Source: DATCZS01 sp036525795
GTDB lineage: Bacteria; Actinomycetota; Acidimicrobiia; Spongiisociales; ZC4RG35
Assembly: GCA_036525795.1 (NCBI GenBank)
Contig: DATCZS010000007.1
Location: 1 to 20,531 of the forward strand
Length of the DNA: 20,531 nucleotides
Direction: 5' to 3'
The notes below the pieces were generated by a model. That model worked only from the letters and a program-made list of their open reading frames with translations. It was not told where the DNA came from and ran no database searches. Position 1 is the stretch's first letter. Every line of letters starts with the position of its first letter. Shown here in pieces: positions 1-6,519 of this stretch. A program made the position numbers and the translations under genes.

Positions 1-2
1 GC

Positions 3-36
3 TCGGCTCGGCTGCCCACGTGAGCAGCCGAGCCGA
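3..36. repeat. Strong inverted repeat at left window edge (terminator-like or operator)
   Basis: Positions 3-15 and 24-36 form a perfect 13-bp inverted repeat with an 8-nt loop that itself contains the palindrome CACGTG. No T-tract follows on the plus strand. It could be a terminator for a gene to the left of the window or a protein-binding palindrome; the left context needed to decide is missing. Confidence 0.5.
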
Positions 37-259
37 CCGACCGAGACGAGTGCGGCGAGGACTCGACTCCATCCCCCAACGAAGTCTCGTCCCGGGCGGG
101 CTGGGAGGCTCAGTCAACGGATCGACTGAAGTGCCAACACTCGTCGCCGTGAAGGCGGGCGGGGCAACGACCACCCTCACGGACAGTTGTCAATGTCGGC
201 ACCATACGACAGGACGTGTCGGGGAATCCCCAAACAGACCTCAAGGAAGTGTCAAGGAG
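37..259. other. Intergenic stretch, no gene recognised
   Basis: I see no credible coding sequence here. The open frames on the plus strand are low-complexity Arg/Pro/Gly-rich shadows typical of GC-rich DNA. The only notable local structure is a short palindrome at 221-231 (GGGGA, central A, TCCCC), which could be an operator but has no other support. Confidence 0.4.
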
Positions 260-282
260 CCGGGGGAGGCGCAAGCCCCCGG
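260..282 (-). terminator. Terminator-like hairpin downstream of the MFS gene
   Basis: CCGGGGG at 260-266 pairs with CCCCCGG at 276-282 around a 9-nt loop, 10 nt past the stop of the minus-strand MFS gene. On the minus strand the following sequence (CTCCTTGACACTTCC) is only mildly T-rich, so it is a weak intrinsic terminator by classical rules. Confidence 0.55.
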
Positions 283-292
283 ATCGGCGTTC

Positions 293-1465
293 TCAGCGCG
301 GCGGGCGGAAGAGGCGGCCGCGTTCGGCCCAGAGCACGAAGAGGACCGCCGCGGCGCCCAGCCCGAGGAACCCGACCATCAACGGGGTCACCGACTCCCC
401 CATCGTCCGGTCGAGGATCGCCCCGAGCGAAGCCCCCACCGCAAAGGTGACGAAGCCTGTCACGGCCGCCGCCATCCCCGCGACGGACCCCATCGGGTCG
501 AGAGCGAGGGTGTTGATGTTGGGAAACAGCAGCGCGTGGAGGGTCAGCATCAGCGCCAGACCGACCATGAACGGCCAGAAGGGCGGCACCCCGTCGTGGG
601 CGCGTGCGTAGATGGTGAGCGCCAGCGCCCACACCACGAACGCCAGCATCACCGCGTGGACCATCCGCCGCACGCCGAACCGGGACACCACCGCACCGTT
701 GAGCAGCATCGCCGCTCCCATCACCGCGGCCAATCCACCGAAGATCAGGGGAAAGGCCGGTCCCCGGTCGAACACCTCCGAGACGATGATCTCCGAACTG
801 GCCAGGTAGGAGCTGAATACCCCGAACAGCGCGGTCAATGCGAGGGTGTAGCCGACGGTCTGCCGGTTGCGAAAGACGAACCCCGCAGCCCGCAGCACCC
901 TGGTGAACTCGAGCGGGCTCCGGTGCTCCTCACGCAAGGTCTCGGGGAGCCGGCGGAGCCACGCCATGAGGGCCGCTGCATAGACCACGCCGAAGGCGAA
1001 GACCCAGCGCCACGAGGCGAAGGCGAGGATCGCGGCCCCCAGCGACGGAGCGAGCACGGGCACCAGCACGAAGACCGCCAGGATGAAGGACATGACGCGG
1101 GCCATCCGCTCGCCCTCGAACGAGTCGCGCACCATCGCCAGCGCTCCGACCCGTGGCCCGGCCGCGCCGACTCCCCAGGCGAATCGGGCCCCGAACAGCA
1201 CGCCGAGCGACGGTGAGAGCGCAGAGGTCGCCGCCCCGGCCATGTACACCGCCAGCCCGGCGTACAGCGTCACCTTGCGGCCGTACCGATCGGCGATCGG
1301 GCCCCACAGCACCTGGCCGAGCGCCAACCCGACGAAATAGGCGGTGACGATGCCGGCGACGGCCGTCGAGTCGGCCGCCAGCCCGAAGGCCTGCCGGATG
1401 TCTCCGAAGGCGGGCAACATCAGGTCGATCCCGAGGGCAGTGCAGGCCATCGCCATCGACATCAT
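293..1465 (-). CDS. MFS multidrug exporter, Bcr/CflA-like
   Basis: Inner-membrane secondary transporter of the major facilitator superfamily, probably a proton-driven drug or metabolite exporter of the DHA1 (Bcr/CflA) type. The N-terminal helix carries GIDLMLPAFGDI, matching the Bcr/CflA-type pattern of helix 1. The MFS loop 2-3 motif follows as GPIADRYGRK, and about 12 hydrophobic segments run to the C-terminus. The first ATG (1465) gives 390 residues, but the frame stays open upstream and encodes a sensible N-terminal tail (GRAEFVG before the first Met). An ATT codon at 1516-1514 sits 7 nt after a GGAGG (1528-1524), with a possible -10 TACGCT at 1550-1545. The true start may therefore be ATT at 1516, giving 407 residues. 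It lies 112-163 nt downstream of lnt on the same strand. Substrate unknown. Confidence 0.88.
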   Translation of the reverse strand: MMSMAMACTALGIDLMLPAFGDIRQAFGLAADSTAVAGIVTAYFVGLALGQVLWGPIADRYGRKVTLYAGLAVYMAGAATSALSPSLGVLFGARFAWGVGAAGPRVGALAMVRDSFEGERMARVMSFILAVFVLVPVLAPSLGAAILAFASWRWVFAFGVVYAAALMAWLRRLPETLREEHRSPLEFTRVLRAAGFVFRNRQTVGYTLALTALFGVFSSYLASSEIIVSEVFDRGPAFPLIFGGLAAVMGAAMLLNGAVVSRFGVRRMVHAVMLAFVVWALALTIYARAHDGVPPFWPFMVGLALMLTLHALLFPNINTLALDPMGSVAGMAAAVTGFVTFAVGASLGAILDRTMGESVTPLMVGFLGLGAAAVLFVLWAERGRLFRPPR

Positions 1466-1544
1466 CCCGACGAACTCGGCCCGACCGGGGCGAGCGGCGA
1501 CGGCGACGGCGGGAATGCGGAGACCTCCGGTGGGCGGATCGACG

Positions 1545-1550
1545 AGCGTA
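1545..1550 (-). promoter_or_regulatory. Candidate -10 (TACGCT) for the MFS gene
   Basis: TACGCT on the minus strand at 1550-1545 would start a short leader containing GGAGG at 1528-1524, just before the proposed ATT start at 1516. There is no clear -35, and the assignment rests on the TANNNT pattern seen at other genes here. Confidence 0.4.
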
Positions 1551-1628
1551 GCGGGGGCCGGCGATCGCCGAACAGAACCGTCGGCCGCGGTGCCGTCGCC
1601 GCGACCGGGCCCGGTTCGGGAGCGCCGG

Positions 1629-3131
1629 CTAGGTGGCAGGGTTCGCCGCGAGGCTCTTCGCCCTCCGCCGATCGATCACCGCCCCTCCCAGGGCGGCCGC
1701 GATGGCGAGGTATTGCACCCAGTCTCCCAGCCGGGTGTAGAGCGTCGGGCCTCCCTCCCGGAGCCGGACCGTGGCGGTGATGACGGTGCTCTCGACGAGC
1801 CCTGTCCTCTCACCGACCACCCCTCCGTCCGTGATGAATGCCGACCGCCCGGTCACGGCCGAGTGGATCAGGTCGACCCCGGCCTCGGCGGCGTGCATGC
1901 GGGTGATCCCGATCAGCTGGTCGCTGGCCGTGGAGTACGGGTAGCTGGCCTGGCTGGTGGCGACCACGATCAACCTGGCTCCGGCATTCACGTGCTGACG
2001 GATGTACCGGGAGAACGAGGACTCGAAGGAGATCACCGAGCCGAATGGCCCGAACCCGAGGTCGAACACGACGGGACCATCCCCGCGGACCATGTCGCGC
2101 GGGACCCGGCGAAGGTCCGGGATCCAGTCGAACACGGGACGGGCGGGGATGTACTCCCCGAACGGCACCGGGTGCTGTTTCCGGTACTCGCCGACGATCT
2201 CCCCATCGCGGTCGAACACCACATTGGCGTTGACCCAGGCGGTCTCGCTCAGCGGGCGGTCGCCGCCCACCAGGAGCGCCGCCCCTATCCGTCTCGCCTC
2301 CGCACCGATCTGGTCGCCGATCTCGGGAAAGAGCACTGGATCGACTCCGAACCCCGTCGAGCCCTCCGGCCACACCACCAGGTCCACCGTCCCGGCCCGG
2401 ATCGTCCTCGTCAGCGCCAGGTGTCGGTCGTAGATGAGGCCACGATCACCGGGACACCGCTCGGGGCAGGGGGTGGAGCCCTGGACGATGGCGACCCGCA
2501 CTTCGTCGCCGCCAGTCGGATCCGCCGAGACGGCACCGAACACCGTCAGCAACACGACGAGGGCGGTCGCGGCGGCAAGCAGCGTCCGGGCCCTGGCGGA
2601 CGAAGGGCGTGGACGCCACCACGTCGCCACGATGCCTGCCGCAACTGCGGCCACCAGCACCGACCAGCCCGACGCACCGATCCACCGGGCAGCGGTGCGC
2701 ATGGCGCCGATCTCGCCCACCGGGTAGCCGAGCATCCCCCACCCGAAACCACCGACGGGTACACGCTCTCGAAGCGCCTCCATGAGGGCCCATGCCCCCG
2801 CCACGAACACCACCCACCTCGCCCGATCCTCGGGGCCAATCCGCTTCACGGCCCACGCGAACAGCGTCGGGAACGCCGCCTGGACGAGCGCGAGCGGAAG
2901 GAGGCCGATCAAGGGAACGTCGCCGAGCTCTCCGATCCACGGGAACAGCGCCATGAAGAACGACAGACCGAACGCCAACCCGACGAGCGCAGCCCGGCGC
3001 GGGCTCGACGCCAGGTCGACGGCGATGAGGAAGGCGACGACGGCCGGGATCGCAACCACCGTCCATCCGTACGGGGGGAACGCCAGAACGAGGAAGAGGC
3101 CAGAGACGACGGCGAGGGCACCGGCACGCAT
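1629..3131 (-). CDS. lnt: Apolipoprotein N-acyltransferase-like protein with Cys-to-Ser at the active site
   Basis: Lnt transfers an acyl chain from phospholipid to the N-terminal diacylglyceryl-Cys of lipoproteins in the inner membrane. Here 500 residues comprise an N-terminal multi-helix membrane part (about 1-200), a C-terminal nitrilase domain (about 210-450) and a last helix (about 470-486), the usual Lnt plan and length. Residues aligning with E. coli E267, K335, E343 and E389 are present as E256 (VVWPEGS), K318 (YRKQHP), E326 (PFGEY) and E370. The nucleophile C387 position is S368, in GSVISFESSF; its codon is TCC (2030-2028), one base from TGC. The family call is firm; acyltransferase activity is doubtful. 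The ATG at 3131 is chosen because TACCAT lies 7 nt upstream (leaderless pattern) and the membrane part starts there. Confidence 0.9.
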   Translation of the reverse strand: MRAGALAVVSGLFLVLAFPPYGWTVVAIPAVVAFLIAVDLASSPRRAALVGLAFGLSFFMALFPWIGELGDVPLIGLLPLALVQAAFPTLFAWAVKRIGPEDRARWVVFVAGAWALMEALRERVPVGGFGWGMLGYPVGEIGAMRTAARWIGASGWSVLVAAVAAGIVATWWRPRPSSARARTLLAAATALVVLLTVFGAVSADPTGGDEVRVAIVQGSTPCPERCPGDRGLIYDRHLALTRTIRAGTVDLVVWPEGSTGFGVDPVLFPEIGDQIGAEARRIGAALLVGGDRPLSETAWVNANVVFDRDGEIVGEYRKQHPVPFGEYIPARPVFDWIPDLRRVPRDMVRGDGPVVFDLGFGPFGSVISFESSFSRYIRQHVNAGARLIVVATSQASYPYSTASDQLIGITRMHAAEAGVDLIHSAVTGRSAFITDGGVVGERTGLVESTVITATVRLREGGPTLYTRLGDWVQYLAIAAALGGAVIDRRRAKSLAANPAT

Positions 3132-3138
3132 CCGCCGG

Positions 3139-3144
3139 ATGGTA
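3139..3144 (-). promoter_or_regulatory. -10 element (TACCAT) of lnt, leaderless
   Basis: TACCAT on the minus strand ends 7 nt before the lnt ATG, so transcription should begin at or next to the start codon. It lies in the 46-nt divergent gap shared with the phosphatase gene. Confidence 0.6.
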
Positions 3145-3164
3145 GGGAAGGATCGGTGTTCCGG

Positions 3165-3170
3165 TACCGT
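3165..3170 (+). promoter_or_regulatory. -10 element (TACCGT) of the IMPase gene, leaderless
   Basis: TACCGT is followed by 7 nt and the ATG at 3178, with no Shine-Dalgarno. It is divergent from, and about 20 bp away from, the lnt -10. Confidence 0.6.
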
Positions 3171-3177
3171 TGCGCCG

Positions 3178-3957
3178 ATGGACCGCTCGGACCTTGATGT
3201 GGCCCTCGATGCAGCAGCCGCCGCCACACGCGTCATCGCCCGGGCGTTCGACCAGCCCGCGGCGCCCGTCTGGAAGGGTGCGGTCGACCCCGTGACCGAG
3301 ACCGACCGGCTGGCCGAGGATGCGGCATTGGAAGTGATCCGCAACGCCCGGCCGGCCGATCTCATCCTGGCCGAGGAGTCGGGCGGAGCAGACTGGTCGA
3401 CCGGTCGGGTGTGGATCGTCGACCCTCTGGACGGCACGGTGAACTTCGTGCATCGGGTCCCGCAGGTGGCGGTCTCGGTGGCACTGTGGGTGGACGGCGA
3501 GGCTGAGGTCGGAGTCGTCGAAGACGTCGTGGCGGGGATTCGCTTCGCTGCCCGGCGCGGCCACGGAGCCACCGCCGCCGGACACGCGATCTCGGTGTCG
3601 TCGACGCCCCTGCTGGCGCAGTCCCTGATCGGGACCGGGTTCGGATACGACCGCACCGAACGAGCCGAGCACTACGCGGGGGTGCTCGGACGGGTGCTGG
3701 GGAGATGTGTGGGCATCCGCAGGATCGGATCGGCCGCGCTCGACCTCTGCTGGGTCGCGGCGGGCCGGTTCGACGGATACTGGGAAGAACGGCTCAAACC
3801 GTGGGATTCGGCGGCCGGAGCGCTCATCGTGACCGAGGCGGGCGGCACCGTCAGTGCCCTCGACGGATCCGGCTTCCGCCTGGATGCTCCCGGGGTGGTC
3901 GCCACGAATGGACTCGTGCACGCCGAACTCGTGGCGGCGCTCCAGGGAAACGAGTGA
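3178..3957 (+). CDS. Inositol-monophosphatase family phosphatase
   Basis: Mg2+-dependent sugar-phosphate phosphatase of the IMPase/FBPase/HisN superfamily; 259 residues, the normal length. The metal-binding signature is intact: AEESG around E67, WIVDPLDGTVNF with D82 and D85, and WDSAAGALIVTEAGG with D210. The substrate cannot be fixed from sequence: myo-inositol-1-phosphate (needed for actinobacterial phosphatidylinositol) and histidinol phosphate (HisN) are both plausible. The ATG at 3178 follows a leaderless-type promoter. Its stop overlaps the GTG start of the amidohydrolase (GTGA), so the two are probably cotranscribed and translationally coupled. Confidence 0.92.
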   Translation: MDRSDLDVALDAAAAATRVIARAFDQPAAPVWKGAVDPVTETDRLAEDAALEVIRNARPADLILAEESGGADWSTGRVWIVDPLDGTVNFVHRVPQVAVSVALWVDGEAEVGVVEDVVAGIRFAARRGHGATAAGHAISVSSTPLLAQSLIGTGFGYDRTERAEHYAGVLGRVLGRCVGIRRIGSAALDLCWVAAGRFDGYWEERLKPWDSAAGALIVTEAGGTVSALDGSGFRLDAPGVVATNGLVHAELVAALQGNE

Positions 3958-5471
3958 CCCGCACCCTCTTCGTCGCAGACCGGGTTCGCACCCCGGGGGG
4001 GCAGGCAGGCGACTCGGTCCTGGTCGAACACGGCGTCATCGTGTCGGTCGGAATCGGGCGGGAGATGCAACGGCCGGGAACTGCAGTCGTGCGGTTTCCC
4101 GGTTGTGAGATCGTGCCCGGTTTCCGCGATGCACACCTCCACCCGGTCGGGCTCGCCGCCGTTCGGACCGGACTCGACCTCTCAGACGTGACGGACTTCG
4201 GCGACCTCACCCGGCGGGTCCGCCGGTGGGCGGCGCGGCTCGCGCCGAATGCAACCGTGGTCGGCACCGGCCTCGACGACGAAGGCATGCTGGAAGGCCG
4301 GATGCCGAACCGGCACGACCTCGACGGGATGGTGTCCGACCGGCCGATCATCGTGTACCGCCGCTGTTCGCACGTCGCCTCGGTCAACACCGCCGCCCTC
4401 GAGCGCGCGGGACTCGACCATTCGACGATGGATCCTCCCGGAGGGAGCCTCGACCGAACGACCGGAGGGATCCCGACGGGGGTCCTCATGGAGACGGCGA
4501 TCGAACTGGTCACCGGGCCGCTCGGTCCCGGCGCCCCCGCACCCGACGGCGGACGGCTGGCAGCCTCGATCAACGCCCTCACGGGTGTCGGGATCACATC
4601 GGTCGACGCCATCGTGTCGACGGGGTCTCCCATGTGGTGCGGATCGGGCGACGAACTCGCACTCCTCCTCGAGGCCGGTCCCCGGCTGATCCCCGAGGTC
4701 GCGGTCTACGTGATCGCCGATACACCGATCGAACTCCGCGAGGCGGCTGCCGCCATCGCCGGTGCCGGGCTCGAGTTCGGAGGATGGAAGGGGTTCGCCG
4801 ACGGCAGCCTGGGGGGCCACACCGCTCTCCTCCGTCAGCCATACAGCGATCGCCCGGGCACCCGCGGGCTTGATCGCTGGGCTCCGTCCACCATGCGGAC
4901 GATGGCCGCGACCGCCCTCGAACTCGGAGGGAACGTTGCGATCCACGCCATCGGCGACGCCGCCGTCGTCCGGGCGGTCGATCTCGCCGCGGACCTGGAT
5001 GCAGACGATGGACGTTTTCGAATCGAGCATGCGTCCGTCGTCGACCGCCCCCTCATCGAGCGCATGGCGGAGGGCGGAATCGTCGCATCGGTGCAGCCGG
5101 CGTTCATCGCATCCGATGCTCCGTTCCTGCACAGGCGCCTCGGACCGGACCGGACGCCGCACGCCTATCCCTTCCGCTCCATGATCGAGGCCGGGGTGGC
5201 GGTGATCGCCGGTTCGGACGCTCCCATCGAAACACCGGATCCACTCGCCGGGATGGCGGCAGCGATGCACAGGCCGGGATTGGGGGACGACGAGGCGCTC
5301 GACCGGGAGGCGGCACTGGCCATCCATTCGGCGCACGCCGGCCGGCCGGGCGACCCCGCCGACCTGGCCGTGATCACGGGGAATCTCGACGGCGGCGCCC
5401 GGGTGGCGGCCACGATCGTGAGGGGCGAGGTGGTTCAGGAACGCAGGCGAGGGGCCACGTCAGACTCGTAG
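3954..5471 (+). CDS. YtcJ-like metal-dependent amidohydrolase
   Basis: Cytosolic amidohydrolase-superfamily enzyme (amidohydrolase 3 / YtcJ type), 505 residues. Metal-site residues are visible in order: H61 and H63 in VPGFRDAHLHP, K279 in WKGFADGSLG (the candidate carbamylated Lys), H331 in AIHAIGD, H359 in RIEHAS and D422 in GSDAPIETPDP. The N-terminal strand and the C-terminal segment ending in RVAATIVRGEVV form the small beta-sandwich that flanks the TIM barrel in this family. GTG at 3954 shares GTGA with the stop of the phosphatase gene, indicating coupling. Members hydrolyse varied N-acyl or cyclic amides; the substrate here is unknown. The last 37 bp overlap the end of the convergent selenoprotein gene. 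Confidence 0.9.
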   Translation: MTRTLFVADRVRTPGGQAGDSVLVEHGVIVSVGIGREMQRPGTAVVRFPGCEIVPGFRDAHLHPVGLAAVRTGLDLSDVTDFGDLTRRVRRWAARLAPNATVVGTGLDDEGMLEGRMPNRHDLDGMVSDRPIIVYRRCSHVASVNTAALERAGLDHSTMDPPGGSLDRTTGGIPTGVLMETAIELVTGPLGPGAPAPDGGRLAASINALTGVGITSVDAIVSTGSPMWCGSGDELALLLEAGPRLIPEVAVYVIADTPIELREAAAAIAGAGLEFGGWKGFADGSLGGHTALLRQPYSDRPGTRGLDRWAPSTMRTMAATALELGGNVAIHAIGDAAVVRAVDLAADLDADDGRFRIEHASVVDRPLIERMAEGGIVASVQPAFIASDAPFLHRRLGPDRTPHAYPFRSMIEAGVAVIAGSDAPIETPDPLAGMAAAMHRPGLGDDEALDREAALAIHSAHAGRPGDPADLAVITGNLDGGARVAATIVRGEVVQERRRGATSDS

Positions 5472-5665
5472 TCTGCGTGGCGGCCGGTGGCGGCCTTCGA
5501 GTAGATCAGCTCCTCGTCAGCCGTCACCTCGAACACGCCTCCCCGCGACGGGATCAGGCGCACCTCGAACGCCTGGCCGAACTCGTCCAGGATGTGCTCG
5601 GCCATGCTCACGGCACGGCCGGTGTAGTTTCACGAGCGGCAGAACTCGATCGAGATGAGCCTCAT
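5435..5665 (-). CDS. SelW/Rdx-family selenoprotein with in-frame UGA (C-x-x-U)
   Basis: A 76-residue thioredoxin-fold (Rdx; SelW/SelT/SelH-like) protein if the TGA at 5632-5630 is read as selenocysteine. The frame begins MRLISIEFCRS, then TGA, then NYTGRAVSMAEHILDEF, and later has the family hallmarks RLIPSRGGVFEV, ELIYSKAATGRH and a C-terminal TGA at 5437-5435. The TGA falls exactly on the second redox position of the family's C-x-x-C/U motif (C9, U12). A 9-bp hairpin starts 8 nt after the UGA, as expected for a bacterial SECIS. The ATG at 5665 follows TATCGT by 8 nt (leaderless). The family role is thiol/selenol redox; the partner is unknown. The alternative is a Cys form (TGC) broken by a one-base change or a sequencing error. 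The gene overlaps the amidohydrolase 3' end by 37 bp and the methyltransferase 5' end by up to 11 bp. Confidence 0.82.
5599..5621 (-). promoter_or_regulatory. SECIS-like hairpin downstream of the Sec UGA
   Basis: On the minus strand CGGCCGTGC (5621-5613) pairs with GCATGGCCG (5607-5599): 9 bp with one G-U. The apical loop is CGTGA. The loop starts 17 nt after the UGA and has G as its second base. This fits the published bacterial SECIS model as I recall it (loop about 16-37 nt after UGA, G among the first two loop bases). It lies inside the coding sequence, as bacterial SECIS elements do. Confidence 0.7.
5625..5630 (+). promoter_or_regulatory. Possible -10 (TAGTTT) of the methyltransferase gene
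   Basis: TAGTTT lies 24 nt before ATG 5655 and 33 nt before ATG 5664, inside the selenoprotein coding region. It would give a short leader without an obvious Shine-Dalgarno, so the call is weak. Confidence 0.3.
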
Positions 5666-6506
5666 GCGCCCGGACGATACGCCCCTCCACGCCGCATCCG
5701 AAGTCGCCCCTGCGTGGGATGCCCGCGCCTATGCGTCCAACACCGCCCACCACCGGCGATTCGACGACTGGTTCCTCGAGGGCACGCCGCTCCGGCCCGG
5801 ACTCGAGATCATCGATCTCGGGTGTGGATCCGGGGACTTCACCCGGCACCTCGCCGATCTGGTGTCGCCCGGGAACGTGCTCGGGGTGGACCCATCGGCA
5901 GAGCTGATTGCGCTGGCGCGACAGGTCGCGGCTTCGAACCAGGATTTCGTCATCGGCACCGTCCAGCAGCTCGGGGAACTCGCCGGGTCCGGGCGATTCG
6001 ACGCGGTCGTTTCGCGGGCCGCGCTGCACTGGGTGCCGTGTCGCGACCACGACCGGGCGGCCCGCAATCTCTGGACGGTCCTCCGGCCCGGCGGATGGGC
6101 GCGGATCGAGATGGGGGGGCGGGGAAACGTGGAGGGCGTGGTCCGGCTCGCCAACCGGATCTCGGCCGCGATGGGCGGTCCGACCGACCCCTGGTGCTTC
6201 CCCGATCCGGCCGCGGTTCAGGAGCGCTTCGAGGGCGCCGGGTTCGACTTCGAGGGCGGCTGGGTTCGGTCGACCCCGCAACGGCGGAGTTTCGGCCGGA
6301 AGGAGCTGGCCGGCTGGCTCGTCAGCCAGGTCATGAATGCCTACCAGGCCGGGCTTCCCTCCCCCAGACACCCTGAGTTCCGGGACCGCCTCTTGGAGTC
6401 GATCGACCAGCTGCGGGGTGAGGACGGCTCGTACGACCAGACGTTCGTGCGAATCGACGCGCTCGCCTGGCGCCCCGACTGGGGAGATCGGCCAGTCCGG
6501 GAATAG
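5655..6506 (+). CDS. Class I SAM-dependent methyltransferase
   Basis: Cytosolic methyltransferase of about 283 residues with a Rossmann-like SAM-binding core. Motif I is IIDLGCGSGDFT (about residues 52-63); an acidic end of strand 2 is seen in VLGVDPSAELI. FDAVVSRAALHWVP is the strand-4 region, and LRPGGWARIEMGG matches motif III. The pattern resembles trans-aconitate methyltransferase (Tam) and generic Methyltransf_11/25 proteins; the acceptor is unknown. Two in-frame ATGs, 5655 and 5664, are possible. The second lies in the palindrome CATG shared with the start codon of the divergent selenoprotein gene. The TAG stop (6504-6506) forms the first half of the putative -10 of the next gene. Confidence 0.85.
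   Translation: MSLMRPDDTPLHAASEVAPAWDARAYASNTAHHRRFDDWFLEGTPLRPGLEIIDLGCGSGDFTRHLADLVSPGNVLGVDPSAELIALARQVAASNQDFVIGTVQQLGELAGSGRFDAVVSRAALHWVPCRDHDRAARNLWTVLRPGGWARIEMGGRGNVEGVVRLANRISAAMGGPTDPWCFPDPAAVQERFEGAGFDFEGGWVRSTPQRRSFGRKELAGWLVSQVMNAYQAGLPSPRHPEFRDRLLESIDQLRGEDGSYDQTFVRIDALAWRPDWGDRPVRE
5674..5679 (-). promoter_or_regulatory. -10 element (TATCGT) of the selenoprotein gene, leaderless
   Basis: TATCGT on the minus strand ends 8 nt before the ATG at 5665, with no Shine-Dalgarno in the usual window. The element lies inside the 5' coding region of the divergent methyltransferase. Confidence 0.5.
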
Positions 6507-6509
6507 TGT
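6504..6509 (+). promoter_or_regulatory. Candidate -10 (TAGTGT) of the M3 peptidase gene
   Basis: TAGTGT lies 10 nt before the ATG at 6520. Its TAG is also the stop codon of the methyltransferase. The spacing is slightly longer than at the other leaderless starts in the window. Confidence 0.45.
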
Positions 6510-6519
6510 TCTGGCCGAC

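Noticed and set aside
20..1216. Long plus-strand open frame, rich in Arg, His, Pro and Gly
   Set aside because: It is the shadow of the MFS exporter on the other strand. It has no recognisable domain, and its composition reflects GC-rich third positions.
1344..3197. 617-codon plus-strand frame opposite lnt
   Set aside because: Low-complexity shadow of the Lnt gene, whose membrane and nitrilase domains are clear on the minus strand.
5435..5665. The Rdx frame considered as a pseudogene with a nonsense codon
   Set aside because: The TGA falls precisely on the family's Sec/Cys position, the downstream frame is fully preserved, and a SECIS-like stem follows. A pseudogene is possible but less likely.
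5908..6336. Other plus-strand frames inside the first methyltransferase
   Set aside because: Ser/Arg/Pro-rich frames without motifs; the methyltransferase frame holds the SAM motifs.
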